A stretch of 64,000 bases of DNA, taken from the NCBI RefSeq assembly GCF_036634195.1, contig NZ_JAZIFY010000001.1, positions 6,644,501-6,708,500 of the forward strand, read 5' to 3'. Positions 18,970-27,917 of the stretch are shown piece by piece. The position numbers were made by a program, and so were the translations under genes. Origin of the DNA: Streptomyces sp. P9-A4 (lineage in GTDB: Bacteria > Actinomycetota > Actinomycetes > Streptomycetales > Streptomycetaceae). Below the pieces are notes generated by a model, which searched no databases, had not been told where the DNA came from, and saw only the letters and a program-made list of their open reading frames with translations. Every line of letters begins with the position of its first letter. The first letter of the stretch is position 1.

Positions 18970-19998
18970 CTACGGCAGTCCGGCCAGTGCCGCGGACGGA
19001 CGGGTCCCTTCGTCCGCACCGCCGGCGAGTTCGGCCATCCCGTCGGCGAACGTGACCTCCGGGCGCCAGCCCAGCTCGCTGCGCAGCCGAGTCGAGTCGG
19101 CGGTGATGTGCCGGACGTCGCCGAGCCGGTACTCGCCCGTGACGACCGGTTCCGGGCCGCCGTACGCGTCGGCCAGCGCGCCCGCCATGTCGCCGACGGT
19201 CCGGGGGGCACCGCTGCCGACGTTGTACGCGGCGAAGTCCGCCGTCCCGGACAGGGCGTCGAGCGCGACCGCGTTGGCCCCGGCCACGTCCCGGACGTGC
19301 ACGAAGTCCCGGCGCTGCCCGCCGTCCTCGAAGACGCGGGGGGCCTCGCCGCGGGCGAGGGAGGAACGGAAGAGGGCGGCGACCCCCGCGTACGGGGTGT
19401 CGCGGGGCATCCCCGGCCCGTAGACGTTGTGGTAGCGCAGCGAGACCACCCGCCCGCCGGTGGCCCGGGACCACGAGGACGCGAGGTGTTCCTGGGCGAC
19501 CTTGGTGGTGGCGTAGACGTTCCGGGGGTCCATCGGGGCGTCCTCCCCGACCAGTCCGGGGGCGAGGGGGGCGCCGCAGTCCGGGCAGCGGGGCTCGAAC
19601 CGGCCCGAGGCGAGATCCTCCTCGGCTCGCGGGCCCGGCCGGACGGTGCCGTGCGCGGGGCACTCGTACCGCCCCTCGCCGTAGACGACCATCGACCCGG
19701 CGAGCACGAGACGCCGGACGCCCGCCGCCGTCATCTCGGCCAGCAGTACGGCGGTGCCGAGCTCGTTGGCCGACACGTAGGCGGGGGCGTCGCCGAAGTC
19801 CTTGCCGAGGCCGACCTTGGCGGCCTGGTGGCACACGGCGTCGACCCCGGTCAGGGCCTCCCGCACGGCCTCGGGATCACGCACGTCCCGCCCGTCCCCG
19901 GCCAGGTCGAAGACCACCGGCTCGTGTCCGCGGGAGGCCAGTGCGGCGACGATCTGCGAGCCGATGAAGCCCGCGCCTCCAGTCACAAGTACACGCAT
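18970..19998 (-). CDS. NAD-dependent sugar epimerase/dehydratase (extended SDR)
   Basis: A 342-aa enzyme acting on a nucleotide sugar. NAD motif GGAGFIGS is at residues 7-14; the catalytic Ser102 and Tyr162-x3-Lys166 (YATTK) are present; NVYGPG and RRDFVHVRD are typical of UDP-sugar epimerases. An insertion around residues 110-145 carries Cys113, His116, Cys138 and Cys141 (YECPAH and RCPDCG), spaced like a small zinc-binding knuckle, which ordinary GalE-type proteins lack. It lies at the edge of the glycosyltransferase set and likely makes its sugar donor. The 3' end almost abuts the broken response regulator. Confidence 0.87.
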   Translation of the reverse strand: MRVLVTGGAGFIGSQIVAALASRGHEPVVFDLAGDGRDVRDPEAVREALTGVDAVCHQAAKVGLGKDFGDAPAYVSANELGTAVLLAEMTAAGVRRLVLAGSMVVYGEGRYECPAHGTVRPGPRAEEDLASGRFEPRCPDCGAPLAPGLVGEDAPMDPRNVYATTKVAQEHLASSWSRATGGRVVSLRYHNVYGPGMPRDTPYAGVAALFRSSLARGEAPRVFEDGGQRRDFVHVRDVAGANAVALDALSGTADFAAYNVGSGAPRTVGDMAGALADAYGGPEPVVTGEYRLGDVRHITADSTRLRSELGWRPEVTFADGMAELAGGADEGTRPSAALAGLP

Positions 19999-20260
19999 GC
20001 GGCGAAGCTATGCCGCCCACTCCCCGAAGACCGGTCCGCCGTACCGCACGTCACGGATCCGTAAGAACGTCCCATTTCCCGGGACCGAGCCGTCGAAGAG
20101 GTCCGGACCGCGGTGACCAGCGCTCTCGCCGCGGGCCGGTGCCGGGTCGGCCTCAGCGGGGTTCCTTCCCGACACGGTCCGCGCGGGTCGGCCGACGGGC
20201 GGGGCTCCGGGTGCGGTGCCAGGCTGAGGGTCCATCCCCGGAGACGTGAAAGGCATTGCC

Positions 20261-21058
20261 ATGATCACCACCGACTTCGTACCCGGCTCCCCCTGCTGGC
20301 TGGATCTCGGCGCCCCCGACGTTCCGGCCGCCGCTGCCTTCTACGGCGCCGTGCTCGGCTGGGAGTACGAGTCCATGGGGGAGGGCGAGGACATGGAGGG
20401 AGGGATGTTCAGGAAGGACGGGAAGATCGTCGGCGGGCTCGGCAGGCTCACCGAGGAGGGCGCCCGTTCCGCCTGGATGATCTACTACAGCGTCGCCGAC
20501 GCGGACGCCACCACCCAGACGGTGGAACAGGCGGGCGGCACGGTCCGGGTCGCCCCCACGGACCTCGACGAGTGGGGCCGGATGGCCCAGTACAGCGACC
20601 CGCTCGGCGGGCAGTTCGCCGTCTGGCAGCCCGGCACGAACAAGGGCGTCGACCTGGTGGACGCGCCGGGCTCCCTGTCCTGGACCGAGCTGTACACGAC
20701 CGACGCCGCCGCGGCGAAGACGTTCTACGGCAGTGTCTTCGGCTGGCGGTTCGGCGACATGGAAATGCCGGGCGGCGGGGACACGTACACCCTCATCACC
20801 CCCGCCGGACTCCCCGACGAGCGCATGCACGGCGGCCTCATGCAGCTCTCCGAGGCCGACCTCGCCCTCGCGCACGGCAAGCCCTACTGGCACCCCGTCT
20901 TCGCCGTCGCCGACTGCGACGAGACGGTCGCCAGGGTCACCGCGAACGGCGGCAACGTACAGATGGGCCCGGCGGACGTGGAAGGCGTCGGCCGGCTCGC
21001 CGTCTGCCTCGACCCCTCGAACGCCGACTTCGTCGTCCTCACCCCGCCCGCCGGCTGA
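20261..21058 (+). CDS. VOC-family (glyoxalase-like) protein, two domains
   Basis: A 265-aa cytosolic protein made of two beta-alpha-beta-beta-beta repeats: residues about 5-125 (GSPCWLDLGAPDVPAAAAFY) and 135-262 (SWTELYTTDAAAAKTFYGSV). Such proteins include metal-dependent lyases, dioxygenases and antibiotic-binding proteins; this two-domain type is common in Streptomyces and has no fixed function. ATG at 20261 is preferred, with GAAAGG upstream; a GTG at 20246 is in frame. It ends at a strong hairpin. Confidence 0.85.
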   Translation: MITTDFVPGSPCWLDLGAPDVPAAAAFYGAVLGWEYESMGEGEDMEGGMFRKDGKIVGGLGRLTEEGARSAWMIYYSVADADATTQTVEQAGGTVRVAPTDLDEWGRMAQYSDPLGGQFAVWQPGTNKGVDLVDAPGSLSWTELYTTDAAAAKTFYGSVFGWRFGDMEMPGGGDTYTLITPAGLPDERMHGGLMQLSEADLALAHGKPYWHPVFAVADCDETVARVTANGGNVQMGPADVEGVGRLAVCLDPSNADFVVLTPPAG

Positions 21059-21088
21059 ATCCCGCCCGAACCTCCTCGGTACGGGTCT

Positions 21089-21116
21089 GCCGCCCGCCGC
21101 CGCGACGGCGGGCGGC
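21089..21116 (+). terminator. Terminator of the VOC gene
   Basis: Perfect 11-bp stem GCCGCCCGCCG / CGGCGGGCGGC with a 6-nt loop, 30 nt after the VOC stop codon. Confidence 0.65.
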
Positions 21117-21253
21117 CCCCCGCTCACCCCGACGGGCCGGAATCCCGTGTGCTGCCCGGGATACCGACAGGCCCGCCGCGCCCGTCGGCCTTGACGATCT
21201 CTCGGACCGTCAGGGTCGTCGTGGACGTGCTCGGTCGTGCGTCATGGACGCGC

Positions 21254-23755
21254 TCAGCCGATCGTCCACTGCTGGAGCGCGCCGCCGGTGTTCGGCTGTT
21301 GGGTGACCAGGGCGCCGTTCGCCGCGGAGGCGGCCGTCAGGAGCAGTCCGCTCGCGGCGGAGGCCACGGTGTGGGTGCCGTTCGTCTGCCGGGTGATCGT
21401 CCAGCGCTGGTTCACGCCGTTGGTGCACGTCCACTGGATGATCTTCGCGCCTGCCGTGGCGGAACCGCCGTCGACGTCCGCGCACAGCCCGGACTCGCTG
21501 TTCCTGAGGACGTACCCTCCGTCGGCCTGCTGGGTGAACTGCCACTTCTGGTTGGCCCCGCCGTTGGCCGTCCAGGTGATGAGCTGGGTGCCGGGGGTGG
21601 TGCTGTGGTTGGGGTTGTCGAGCGCCCTGCCCCCGGTGGCGAGCGTGTGGAGCCCGTCGAGGGAGGCCGTGACCGCCCAGGTGAAGGCGGCCGTGCCGGT
21701 GGCGGTGCCCGATGCGGCGGTGACCGTCACGGTGGAGGTGCCCGCGGTGGTCGGCGTACCGGTGATCAGGCCCGCGGAGCTGATGGTCAGCCCGGCGGGC
21801 AGGCCGCTCGCCGTGAAGGTCAGGGCCTTCCCGAGCGAGTCGGTGGCGTCGATCTTGAGGGACACGGGCTTGTTCGGGGCGGTGGACTGCGGGCCCGGAC
21901 CGAGCACCGTCACCGTCTCGGGCGCCTGGGCGGTCGGCGTCAGGGTCAGGGTCTGTTCGCCGGCCGTGCGGGTGCCGCCGACGGAGTTGCCGGTGGTGTT
22001 GGTCCAGCTGCGGGTGGGTGTGGTCTCGGCGGGGCGGCCGGAGTCGGCGGAGAGGCCGATGACGAGCCCGCTGTACCGGTTGACGATCTTGTACGCGCCG
22101 GTGGCGGAGCCGTCGGCGGGAGAGGTCGCGCGGAGCACGAACCACTGCTGGCCGACGGTGGGTCCACCGGTCCCGGCCGGGGTGACGGTGGGCCGGGTGC
22201 CCCATGCGCGGGTGCTCGTGGACGTGGCGCCCACGCCGAGCAGCCCGCCGGTGGCGGAGTTGGCGATGCGGTAGGAGCCGTCGCCGTCGGAGGCGAAGGT
22301 CCAGGACTCCGCAGCCGAACCGGTGGCGGCGGCGAGCGAGGTGGTGGCCGTGGTGTCGGCGATCTGGGCGAGGACACGGCCGCCGGAGTTGGCGATGCGG
22401 TACGCCTTCGAGGTGTCGACCGGGGCGGCGGGCTCGGTCGTGTCGATGGTCAGGTTCACGTACTCGCTGCTGGCTCCGCCGGAGCAGCCGAAGGAGCAGT
22501 ACGAGCGGAAGTCCTTGCCGACGATCGTCGAGCTGGTCCTGTTGCCGCTGTCGAGGAACCAGCGGTACCAGGAGGCGTTCCGGTAGCTGCCGGTGTCCCC
22601 GAGACGGAACCACTTCTGGGTGGTCAGATCGGCCGTCGCGTAGATCTCCTGGGACGCGTTGCCGCTCTGGTCGACGGCCTGGGGCTGGCCGATGTACAGC
22701 CCCAGATGGGCGTTGTACGTGATGTCCATGACGAACAGCGGGGAGGTCGGGGGCATCAGGCCGGCGGCCACCTGCTGGCTGACGCTGCCGGAGTTGGCGG
22801 GGTCGTACTCCTTCGCCGTCGGGGTGTACCCGGTGGTGCTGCCGGAACCGACGGGCACCATGGTGCTCTCGCGGCCCCCGACGCCGGGCTCGGACCAGGC
22901 TCCGCCGTACCACTTCTGCCAGGAACCGGGCGCCATCTTCGACGCGATCGGGGCGCGGGCCACGTGGCCGTAGAACGCCGCCCAGCCACCGCCCTTGTTC
23001 ACGATCCGCGAGCCGTAGAACGCGTAGAAGTAGCCGGACGCCGTGTCCACGAACAGCCGCTGGTCACCCGTCCCGTAGTGGTACGTCTGCTGCGGGAACG
23101 CGGCGGTGTCGCCGCGCTTCGTGCCGTAGCGCGAGGTGATGACGTGGTCCTTGATGCTCCACGTCCGGCCCTGGTCCTTGGAGACGGCGTAGTCGATGCC
23201 GTCGTAGTGGACGCCGTCGCCGAACGGCTGCGGGGTGAACTCGTTGTGCACAAGGCCGTACCAGTCGCCGGTGTCCGGGTCGACCCAGACGCCCGCGAGG
23301 TCGCAGTAGTTGCGGTGCGCGTAGCCCGAGCCCGCCGGGGCGGCGGTCGACTCGACCCCGGTCGGGCTGTTGTTGCATCGCCAAGTGGTGTCGTCGTTGC
23401 GGTCGTTGGAGTTCGCCGGGTTCACCGCGTCGCTGAGCGCGCTCGACCGGGTGGCGGTGTCGAGGTTCGTGCCGGTGAAGAACGTCCACTTGCGCGGGTC
23501 GTCGGCGCCGTACAGCGCGTGGGCCTGCTGGAAGTAGAAGGTGCCGTCCTTGTCGATGTACGGGCCGGCGGGGGTGTCGTCCGGGTGGGTCCAGGAGCCC
23601 TTGGCCCCGACGGCGACGGTGTAGGAGGCGGCGGAAGAGGCGGTGGGGGCGGTCGGCGCCGCCGCTGCCGTGGGCGCCGTCAGCGCGCCGCCGCCGGTGA
23701 GGACCAGCGCGGCGGCGGCGAGCGCTCCGGCCAGTCTGCTGCGAGGAGTGGTCAC
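21254..23755 (-). CDS. Secreted sialidase-like propeller protein with ricin-type lectin domains
   Basis: An 833-aa extracellular carbohydrate-acting protein. Residues 1-36 are a signal peptide. Residues about 45-420 look like a beta-propeller glycosidase; one Asp-box (SKDQGRTW) is clear, as in sialidases and related exo-glycosidases. A beta-trefoil-like part follows (about 435-560), then a putative Ig domain (SGLPAGLTISSAGLITGTPT), and a C-terminal ricin-B lectin with three QxW repeats (NQKWQF, NQRWTI, LQQWTI). The GTG at 23755 follows AGGGG; the frame is open further upstream, but only through 16-bp tandem repeats. The divergent LacI regulator is the obvious controller. Exact substrate is unknown. 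Confidence 0.82.
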   Translation of the reverse strand: MTTPRSRLAGALAAAALVLTGGGALTAPTAAAAPTAPTASSAASYTVAVGAKGSWTHPDDTPAGPYIDKDGTFYFQQAHALYGADDPRKWTFFTGTNLDTATRSSALSDAVNPANSNDRNDDTTWRCNNSPTGVESTAAPAGSGYAHRNYCDLAGVWVDPDTGDWYGLVHNEFTPQPFGDGVHYDGIDYAVSKDQGRTWSIKDHVITSRYGTKRGDTAAFPQQTYHYGTGDQRLFVDTASGYFYAFYGSRIVNKGGGWAAFYGHVARAPIASKMAPGSWQKWYGGAWSEPGVGGRESTMVPVGSGSTTGYTPTAKEYDPANSGSVSQQVAAGLMPPTSPLFVMDITYNAHLGLYIGQPQAVDQSGNASQEIYATADLTTQKWFRLGDTGSYRNASWYRWFLDSGNRTSSTIVGKDFRSYCSFGCSGGASSEYVNLTIDTTEPAAPVDTSKAYRIANSGGRVLAQIADTTATTSLAAATGSAAESWTFASDGDGSYRIANSATGGLLGVGATSTSTRAWGTRPTVTPAGTGGPTVGQQWFVLRATSPADGSATGAYKIVNRYSGLVIGLSADSGRPAETTPTRSWTNTTGNSVGGTRTAGEQTLTLTPTAQAPETVTVLGPGPQSTAPNKPVSLKIDATDSLGKALTFTASGLPAGLTISSAGLITGTPTTAGTSTVTVTAASGTATGTAAFTWAVTASLDGLHTLATGGRALDNPNHSTTPGTQLITWTANGGANQKWQFTQQADGGYVLRNSESGLCADVDGGSATAGAKIIQWTCTNGVNQRWTITRQTNGTHTVASAASGLLLTAASAANGALVTQQPNTGGALQQWTIG

Positions 23756-23830
23756 GGGTATCCCCTGATCGGAGGAGCCGGGTGGGGCGGCTCCGTGAAC
23801 GGTCCGGCGCCCTTCGGGACGGCGGTCGTG

Positions 23831-23894
23831 CGGGATCGCGGTGGTGCGGGATCGCGTTCGTGTGGGATCGCGTTCGTGTGGGATCGCGGTGGTG
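23831..23894. repeat. Four tandem 16-bp repeats
   Basis: Four exact-length units: CGGGATCGCGGTGGTG, CGGGATCGCGTTCGTG, TGGGATCGCGTTCGTG and TGGGATCGCGGTGGTG. Units 1 and 4 end alike, as do units 2 and 3. They lie 76 bp upstream of the sialidase-like gene, in the region between it and the divergent LacI gene. Confidence 0.85.
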
Positions 23895-23987
23895 CGGGTC
23901 GTACGGGAGCGGGGTCGTGCGGGGGGCGTTGCGTGGTGCGTGTTCCGGTCGGGAAGCGGCCCGGCCGCGGCGCGACCGTACGGCTCA

Positions 23988-24001
23988 TTTGACCGGTAAA
24001 A
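23988..24001. promoter_or_regulatory. Candidate LacI-family operator
   Basis: TTTGACCGGTAAAA is a near-perfect 14-bp palindrome (6 of 7 positions pair) with a central CG, the form typical of LacI/GalR operators. It lies between the sialidase-like gene and the LacI regulator gene, in a locally AT-richer patch. Confidence 0.55.
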
Positions 24002-24147
24002 CAAGAGCCGCGGCCCGAAAAACTTCCGTGCCCCGCCGGGGAGTTGATGCGCACGACCGGCCCGTAGGCCCCCGCTCCGAGGCGTTGACCACGGCTTTCC
24101 CCCGCGATACGTTGCACCCGCCGTCCGACCGGTCGATCGAGGTAGTC

Positions 24148-25137
24148 ATGGTGACGATGCAGGACGTGGCGGAGCGCGCCGGCGTCACCAAGCAGACCGT
24201 GTCCAACGTGCTCTCCGGCCGGGTCGCCGTACGGCCCGGCACCGAGGCCCGGGTGCGCGCCGCGATAGCCGAACTCGGCTACGTCCCCAACCTGGTGGCC
24301 CGCTCACTCGCCACCGGCAGCACCCGCACGGTCGGCCTCTTCGTCCCCACCGTCTCCACCGCCTTCTACGCGGAGGTCGTCGAGGAGGCCGAGGACGTAC
24401 TCGACGCACACGGCTACCACCTCCTCCTGTGCACCACGCGCCGGGACGGGGAGCGCGCCCGGGCGCACCTCGCGGGGCTCACCAGCCGCTCGGTCGACGC
24501 CCTCCTCATCGCGGGCGACCAGGGCCTGACCGACCATCTGCCGCTGCTGTCCCGTACCCGCTTCCCCGTGGTCCTGTGCGCCTGGGAGACACGGGCCCCG
24601 GCCGGGTTCCCGGTCGTCACCATCGACTACGAGCACGGCGGCCACCTCGCCGGGCGCCATCTGCGCGCCCTGGGCCACGAGAACGTGGCCGTGCTCGCCA
24701 GCCCCGCCCACACCCTGCGCGTGGACGGTTTCCGCCGGGCGTTCGCCGAGGACGGTCTGCACGTCCCGGAGAGCGTGGTGCACCTGGCGCCCGAGCCGTC
24801 GTTCAAGGGCGGTGTCGCCGCCGCCAGGGCGGCAATCGCCGCGCACCCGACGGCCACGGCCCTGTTCGCCACCCATGACGTGCTCGCGGTCGGCGCGCTG
24901 GAGGCGGCGCGCGAGGCCGGCCGCTCGATCCCGCACGACCTGTCCGTCGTCGCTCACGACGACAGTCCGGAGGGGCTGCTCGCCCGCCCCACCCTCACCA
25001 GCGTCGCCCTGCCCACCCGCGAGATGACCCGTGAGGCCATCCGGCTGCTCCTGGGCGCGATCGAGGGCGCCCCGCCCGCCGAGCCGAACCGGCGTCTCCT
25101 GCTGCCCCGCCTGATCGCCCGCGACAGCACGGGGTGA
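24148..25137 (+). CDS. LacI-family transcriptional regulator
   Basis: A 329-aa regulator. The N-terminal helix-turn-helix is typical (MQDVAERAGVTKQTVSNVLS, hinge helix NLVARSLATG), followed by a periplasmic-binding-protein-like sugar-sensing domain (TVGLFVPTVSTAFYAEVVEE). ATG at 24148 has CGAGG upstream. It is divergent from the secreted sialidase-like/ricin protein, so it probably represses that gene until a sugar appears. NO synthase lies 115 bp downstream on the same strand; co-transcription is possible. Confidence 0.9.
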   Translation: MVTMQDVAERAGVTKQTVSNVLSGRVAVRPGTEARVRAAIAELGYVPNLVARSLATGSTRTVGLFVPTVSTAFYAEVVEEAEDVLDAHGYHLLLCTTRRDGERARAHLAGLTSRSVDALLIAGDQGLTDHLPLLSRTRFPVVLCAWETRAPAGFPVVTIDYEHGGHLAGRHLRALGHENVAVLASPAHTLRVDGFRRAFAEDGLHVPESVVHLAPEPSFKGGVAAARAAIAAHPTATALFATHDVLAVGALEAAREAGRSIPHDLSVVAHDDSPEGLLARPTLTSVALPTREMTREAIRLLLGAIEGAPPAEPNRRLLLPRLIARDSTG

Positions 25138-25252
25138 GCGCCCGGTGCTCGACGGCGTTCACGGTGACGGCGGCGGGCAGCCTACCAGCGCGGGCCCTCC
25201 CCGGCCGGATATTCACGTACTCTCCGCGCCCACATGTGTTCGTAGGGTAGTC

Positions 25253-26479
25253 ATGACGCCGGGAGGGAACACATTGATCTTCAGTCGAAGCCGCAGCCGC
25301 CGGAAGTCCGTCACCGGTTCCACCGGGGCCTGCCCCTACGCGCACGGGGACCTCGCGCCCGCCGGGTCCGCCCCCGAGGACCGCGCCGGCCCGGCGTCGT
25401 ACCCCGTGGACCGGGGCGAGGCGGAACGATTCATCCGCCAGTTCCACCACGAGCAGCCCACCGCCGGGGACGCCGCCCCGCGGGTGCGTGCGGTGCTGGC
25501 CGAGATCGGCCGTACCGGCACCTACGAACACACCGCCGACGAGCTGGCGTTCGGCGCGCGCGTCGCATGGCGCAACTCCGCCCGCTGCATAGGCAGGCTC
25601 TACTGGCGCAGTCTCGTGGTGCGCGACCTGCGGCACGTCACCTCCGCCGACGACATCGCCGCCCACTGCTTCGAGCACCTGCGGCAGGCCGGCAACGGCG
25701 GCCGGATCAGACCGGTGATCTCGGTCTTCGCCCCCGACCGGCCGGGCCGCCCCGGGCCCCGGATCGTCAACGACCAGCTGGTGCGCTACGCCGGACACCG
25801 TACGCCCGAGGGGCCTTGGAGCGGCGACCCGAGAGGCGGCCCCCTCACCGCCCGCGCCGTCGACCTCGGGTGGAAGCGGGACCAAGAGGCCTTTCAGGTA
25901 CTGCCGTTGATGGTGCGGGAGCGCCCCGACGCGCGGCCCGAGTGGTACGAGCTGCCCGACGACTCCGTGCTCGAAGTCCCCCTGAGCCATCCCGACCACG
26001 CCTGGTTCGCCTCGCTCGGACTGCGCTGGTACGCGGTTCCGGCGATCAGCGACATGACCCTGGAGATCGGCGGCGTGCGGTACGCGGCGGCGCCGTTCAA
26101 CGGTTGGTACATGGGCACCGAGATAGGCGCCCGCAACCTCGCCGACGGCGAACGCTACGACCTGCTCCCGGTGGTCGCCGACCGGCTCGGACTCGACCGC
26201 TCGGCCGAGCGGACCCTGTGGCGTGACCGCGCCCTGGTGGAGCTCAACGTGGCGGTGCTGCACTCCTTCCATGAGGCCGGGGTGACCATGGCCGATCACC
26301 ACACCGAGTCGCAGCGGTTCCTGCGGCACATCGAGCGGGAGAGCCGCCACGGGCGCGAGACCCCGGCCGACTGGAGCTGGATCGTCCCACCGGTCTCCGG
26401 CTCCGCCACCCCGGTGTTCCACCGGTACTACGACCCGGTGGACCCGTCCCTCCGCCCGGCCTTCCTCGCGAGGACGTGA
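25253..26479 (+). CDS. nos: Nitric oxide synthase oxygenase
   Basis: A 408-aa bacterial NO synthase, which oxidises arginine to citrulline and NO using haem and a pterin. The haem-thiolate cysteine is Cys112 in WRNSARCIGRLYW, and the arginine-binding glutamate is in NGWYMGTEIGARN. Bacterial enzymes lack the reductase half, as here; electrons come from general reductases. Two starts are possible: ATG at 25253 (AGGG upstream) or TTG at 25274, which has a better GGGAGGG ribosome site 6 nt upstream. The N-terminal 50 residues are poorly conserved. It is not next to thaxtomin or other obvious nitration genes, so a signalling or stress role is more likely. Confidence 0.93.
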   Translation: MTPGGNTLIFSRSRSRRKSVTGSTGACPYAHGDLAPAGSAPEDRAGPASYPVDRGEAERFIRQFHHEQPTAGDAAPRVRAVLAEIGRTGTYEHTADELAFGARVAWRNSARCIGRLYWRSLVVRDLRHVTSADDIAAHCFEHLRQAGNGGRIRPVISVFAPDRPGRPGPRIVNDQLVRYAGHRTPEGPWSGDPRGGPLTARAVDLGWKRDQEAFQVLPLMVRERPDARPEWYELPDDSVLEVPLSHPDHAWFASLGLRWYAVPAISDMTLEIGGVRYAAAPFNGWYMGTEIGARNLADGERYDLLPVVADRLGLDRSAERTLWRDRALVELNVAVLHSFHEAGVTMADHHTESQRFLRHIERESRHGRETPADWSWIVPPVSGSATPVFHRYYDPVDPSLRPAFLART

Positions 26480-26531
26480 CCCCCGCCCGTAAGTGAACCC
26501 GTACGGGAACCCCGTACATGGACGGGGCGGG

Positions 26532-26822
26532 TCAGCCGCCCGCGCCCGGCACCCAGTAGTTGTGCACCTTCAACACCTCGGGCCTGTCCATGTCCGAGGG
26601 CCAGCCCAGTGCCGCCGAGACCGGCATCATGCGCTCGGCGAACGCCTCCATCTGTCCTTCCGACTCCCAGACGTCGAAGATCTCCAGGCCGTCGCCCGTG
26701 GCGACGCACGTGTGCGACACACAGCCGTCGAAGATCTCCGGCGTCTCCTGGAGCCTGGAGTTGAGGGTGTCGTACTGATCCGCGGTGATGCCCGGAAGGA
26801 TGGCGTGCACGAAGATCGCCAT
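26532..26822 (-). CDS. Small ABM/dimeric alpha-beta barrel-like protein
   Basis: A 96-aa protein starting MAIFVHAILPGITADQYDTL with later GLEIFDVWES and FAERMMPVSAALG, the layout of antibiotic-biosynthesis-monooxygenase-like dimeric alpha-beta barrels. No function can be assigned. ATG at 26822 has GAGGAGG about 8 nt upstream. It is convergent with nos and may share a transcript with the imine-reductase-like gene upstream on the same strand. Confidence 0.75.
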   Translation of the reverse strand: MAIFVHAILPGITADQYDTLNSRLQETPEIFDGCVSHTCVATGDGLEIFDVWESEGQMEAFAERMMPVSAALGWPSDMDRPEVLKVHNYWVPGAGG

Positions 26823-26948
26823 GATGGATCCCTCCTCGTGAGGGGGCGCGGCACCTCCCGCGCCACCCGGCCGGCGGCGTCCGCCCCTACAAGCCAGCAC
26901 ACCACGGCCCGCCGCCGACGGCATCCGAGGGAGCGCCCCGGCCCCGGA

Positions 26949-27848
26949 TCAGCGGCGGCGCAGGACCTCGGTGACCCGGGTGAAGCCCTCTTCGCCGTGG
27001 CCCAGATCCACCGTCCGCCGGGCCAGGGCCTCCGCGGCGCGCATCACGCTCGCGTCGATGCCGTGCCCCTCGGCGGCGTGCACGACGTGCGTCATCGTCG
27101 ACACCGCCGAGGTCAGCGGGTTCCCCTCGCCGGAGAAGCCGCCGCTCTCCACGTCCTCGGCCCACTCCTGGAACAGCGGCGGCAGGATCGCGCCGATGCC
27201 CTGCGCGAACGGCGCCAGCTCGGTGGGGGAGACGCCTTCGGCCTGCGCGAGGGCCAGCGCGTGCACATAGCCCGCCATCGACGTCCAGAAGATGTCGAGC
27301 AGCGCGATGTCGTACGCGGCGGCCCGGCCGATCTCCTCCCCGAGGTGGGTGTGGGTGCCGCCCAGGGCGTCGAGCACCGGCCGGTGCTCGCGGTGCAGCG
27401 GTTCGGGGCCGCTGTGGAGGAACACGGCAGAAGGCGTCCCGATGCTGGGGGTCGGGGTCATGATCGCCCCGTCGAGATAGCCGATGCCGTGCTCGCCGGC
27501 CCAGCGCTCGGTGTCCCTGGCGCGCTCGGCGGTGTCCGCGCTGAGGTTCACGACGGTCCGCCCCTTGAGCGCGCGCGTCACGGCCTCGGTCCGCAGCACG
27601 GAGTCGGTGGCGTCGTAGTTGACCAGGCAGACCACCGTCAGCGGGCTCGCCGCGACCGCCTCCTCGGCGCTCGCGGCCGGGACGGCGCCCCGGGTGACCA
27701 GTTCCCCGTCCCGGCCGGGCGTACGGTTCCACACGGTGGTCCGCACGCCCGCCGTCAGGAACGCGGCGGCCAGCGCCCGCCCCATGGGCCCGAGACCGAT
27801 GACCGTGACCGCGTGCCCGTTCGGGGTGGGCGAAGGGGAAGAAGACAT
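26949..27848 (-). CDS. Imine-reductase-like NADP oxidoreductase
   Basis: A 299-aa enzyme of the beta-hydroxyacid dehydrogenase/imine reductase superfamily. The NADP-binding motif is VIGLGPMGRALAAAF with the selectivity part VWNRTP; the family's YLDGAIMTPTPSIGT and the mid-chain DIALLDIFW helix follow. Imine reductases act on cyclic imines in vitro, but natural substrates are rarely known. ATG at 27848. It is divergent from the HxlR regulator with only 69 bp between starts, which suggests direct control by it. Confidence 0.83.
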   Translation of the reverse strand: MSSSPSPTPNGHAVTVIGLGPMGRALAAAFLTAGVRTTVWNRTPGRDGELVTRGAVPAASAEEAVAASPLTVVCLVNYDATDSVLRTEAVTRALKGRTVVNLSADTAERARDTERWAGEHGIGYLDGAIMTPTPSIGTPSAVFLHSGPEPLHREHRPVLDALGGTHTHLGEEIGRAAAYDIALLDIFWTSMAGYVHALALAQAEGVSPTELAPFAQGIGAILPPLFQEWAEDVESGGFSGEGNPLTSAVSTMTHVVHAAEGHGIDASVMRAAEALARRTVDLGHGEEGFTRVTEVLRRR

Positions 27849-27917
27849 GGGTGAACTCCCTTGTAGACATGGAGACAGGTGAAGGAAAGAGATCCCGGAG
27901 GAAGGGGAAGGACGCGG

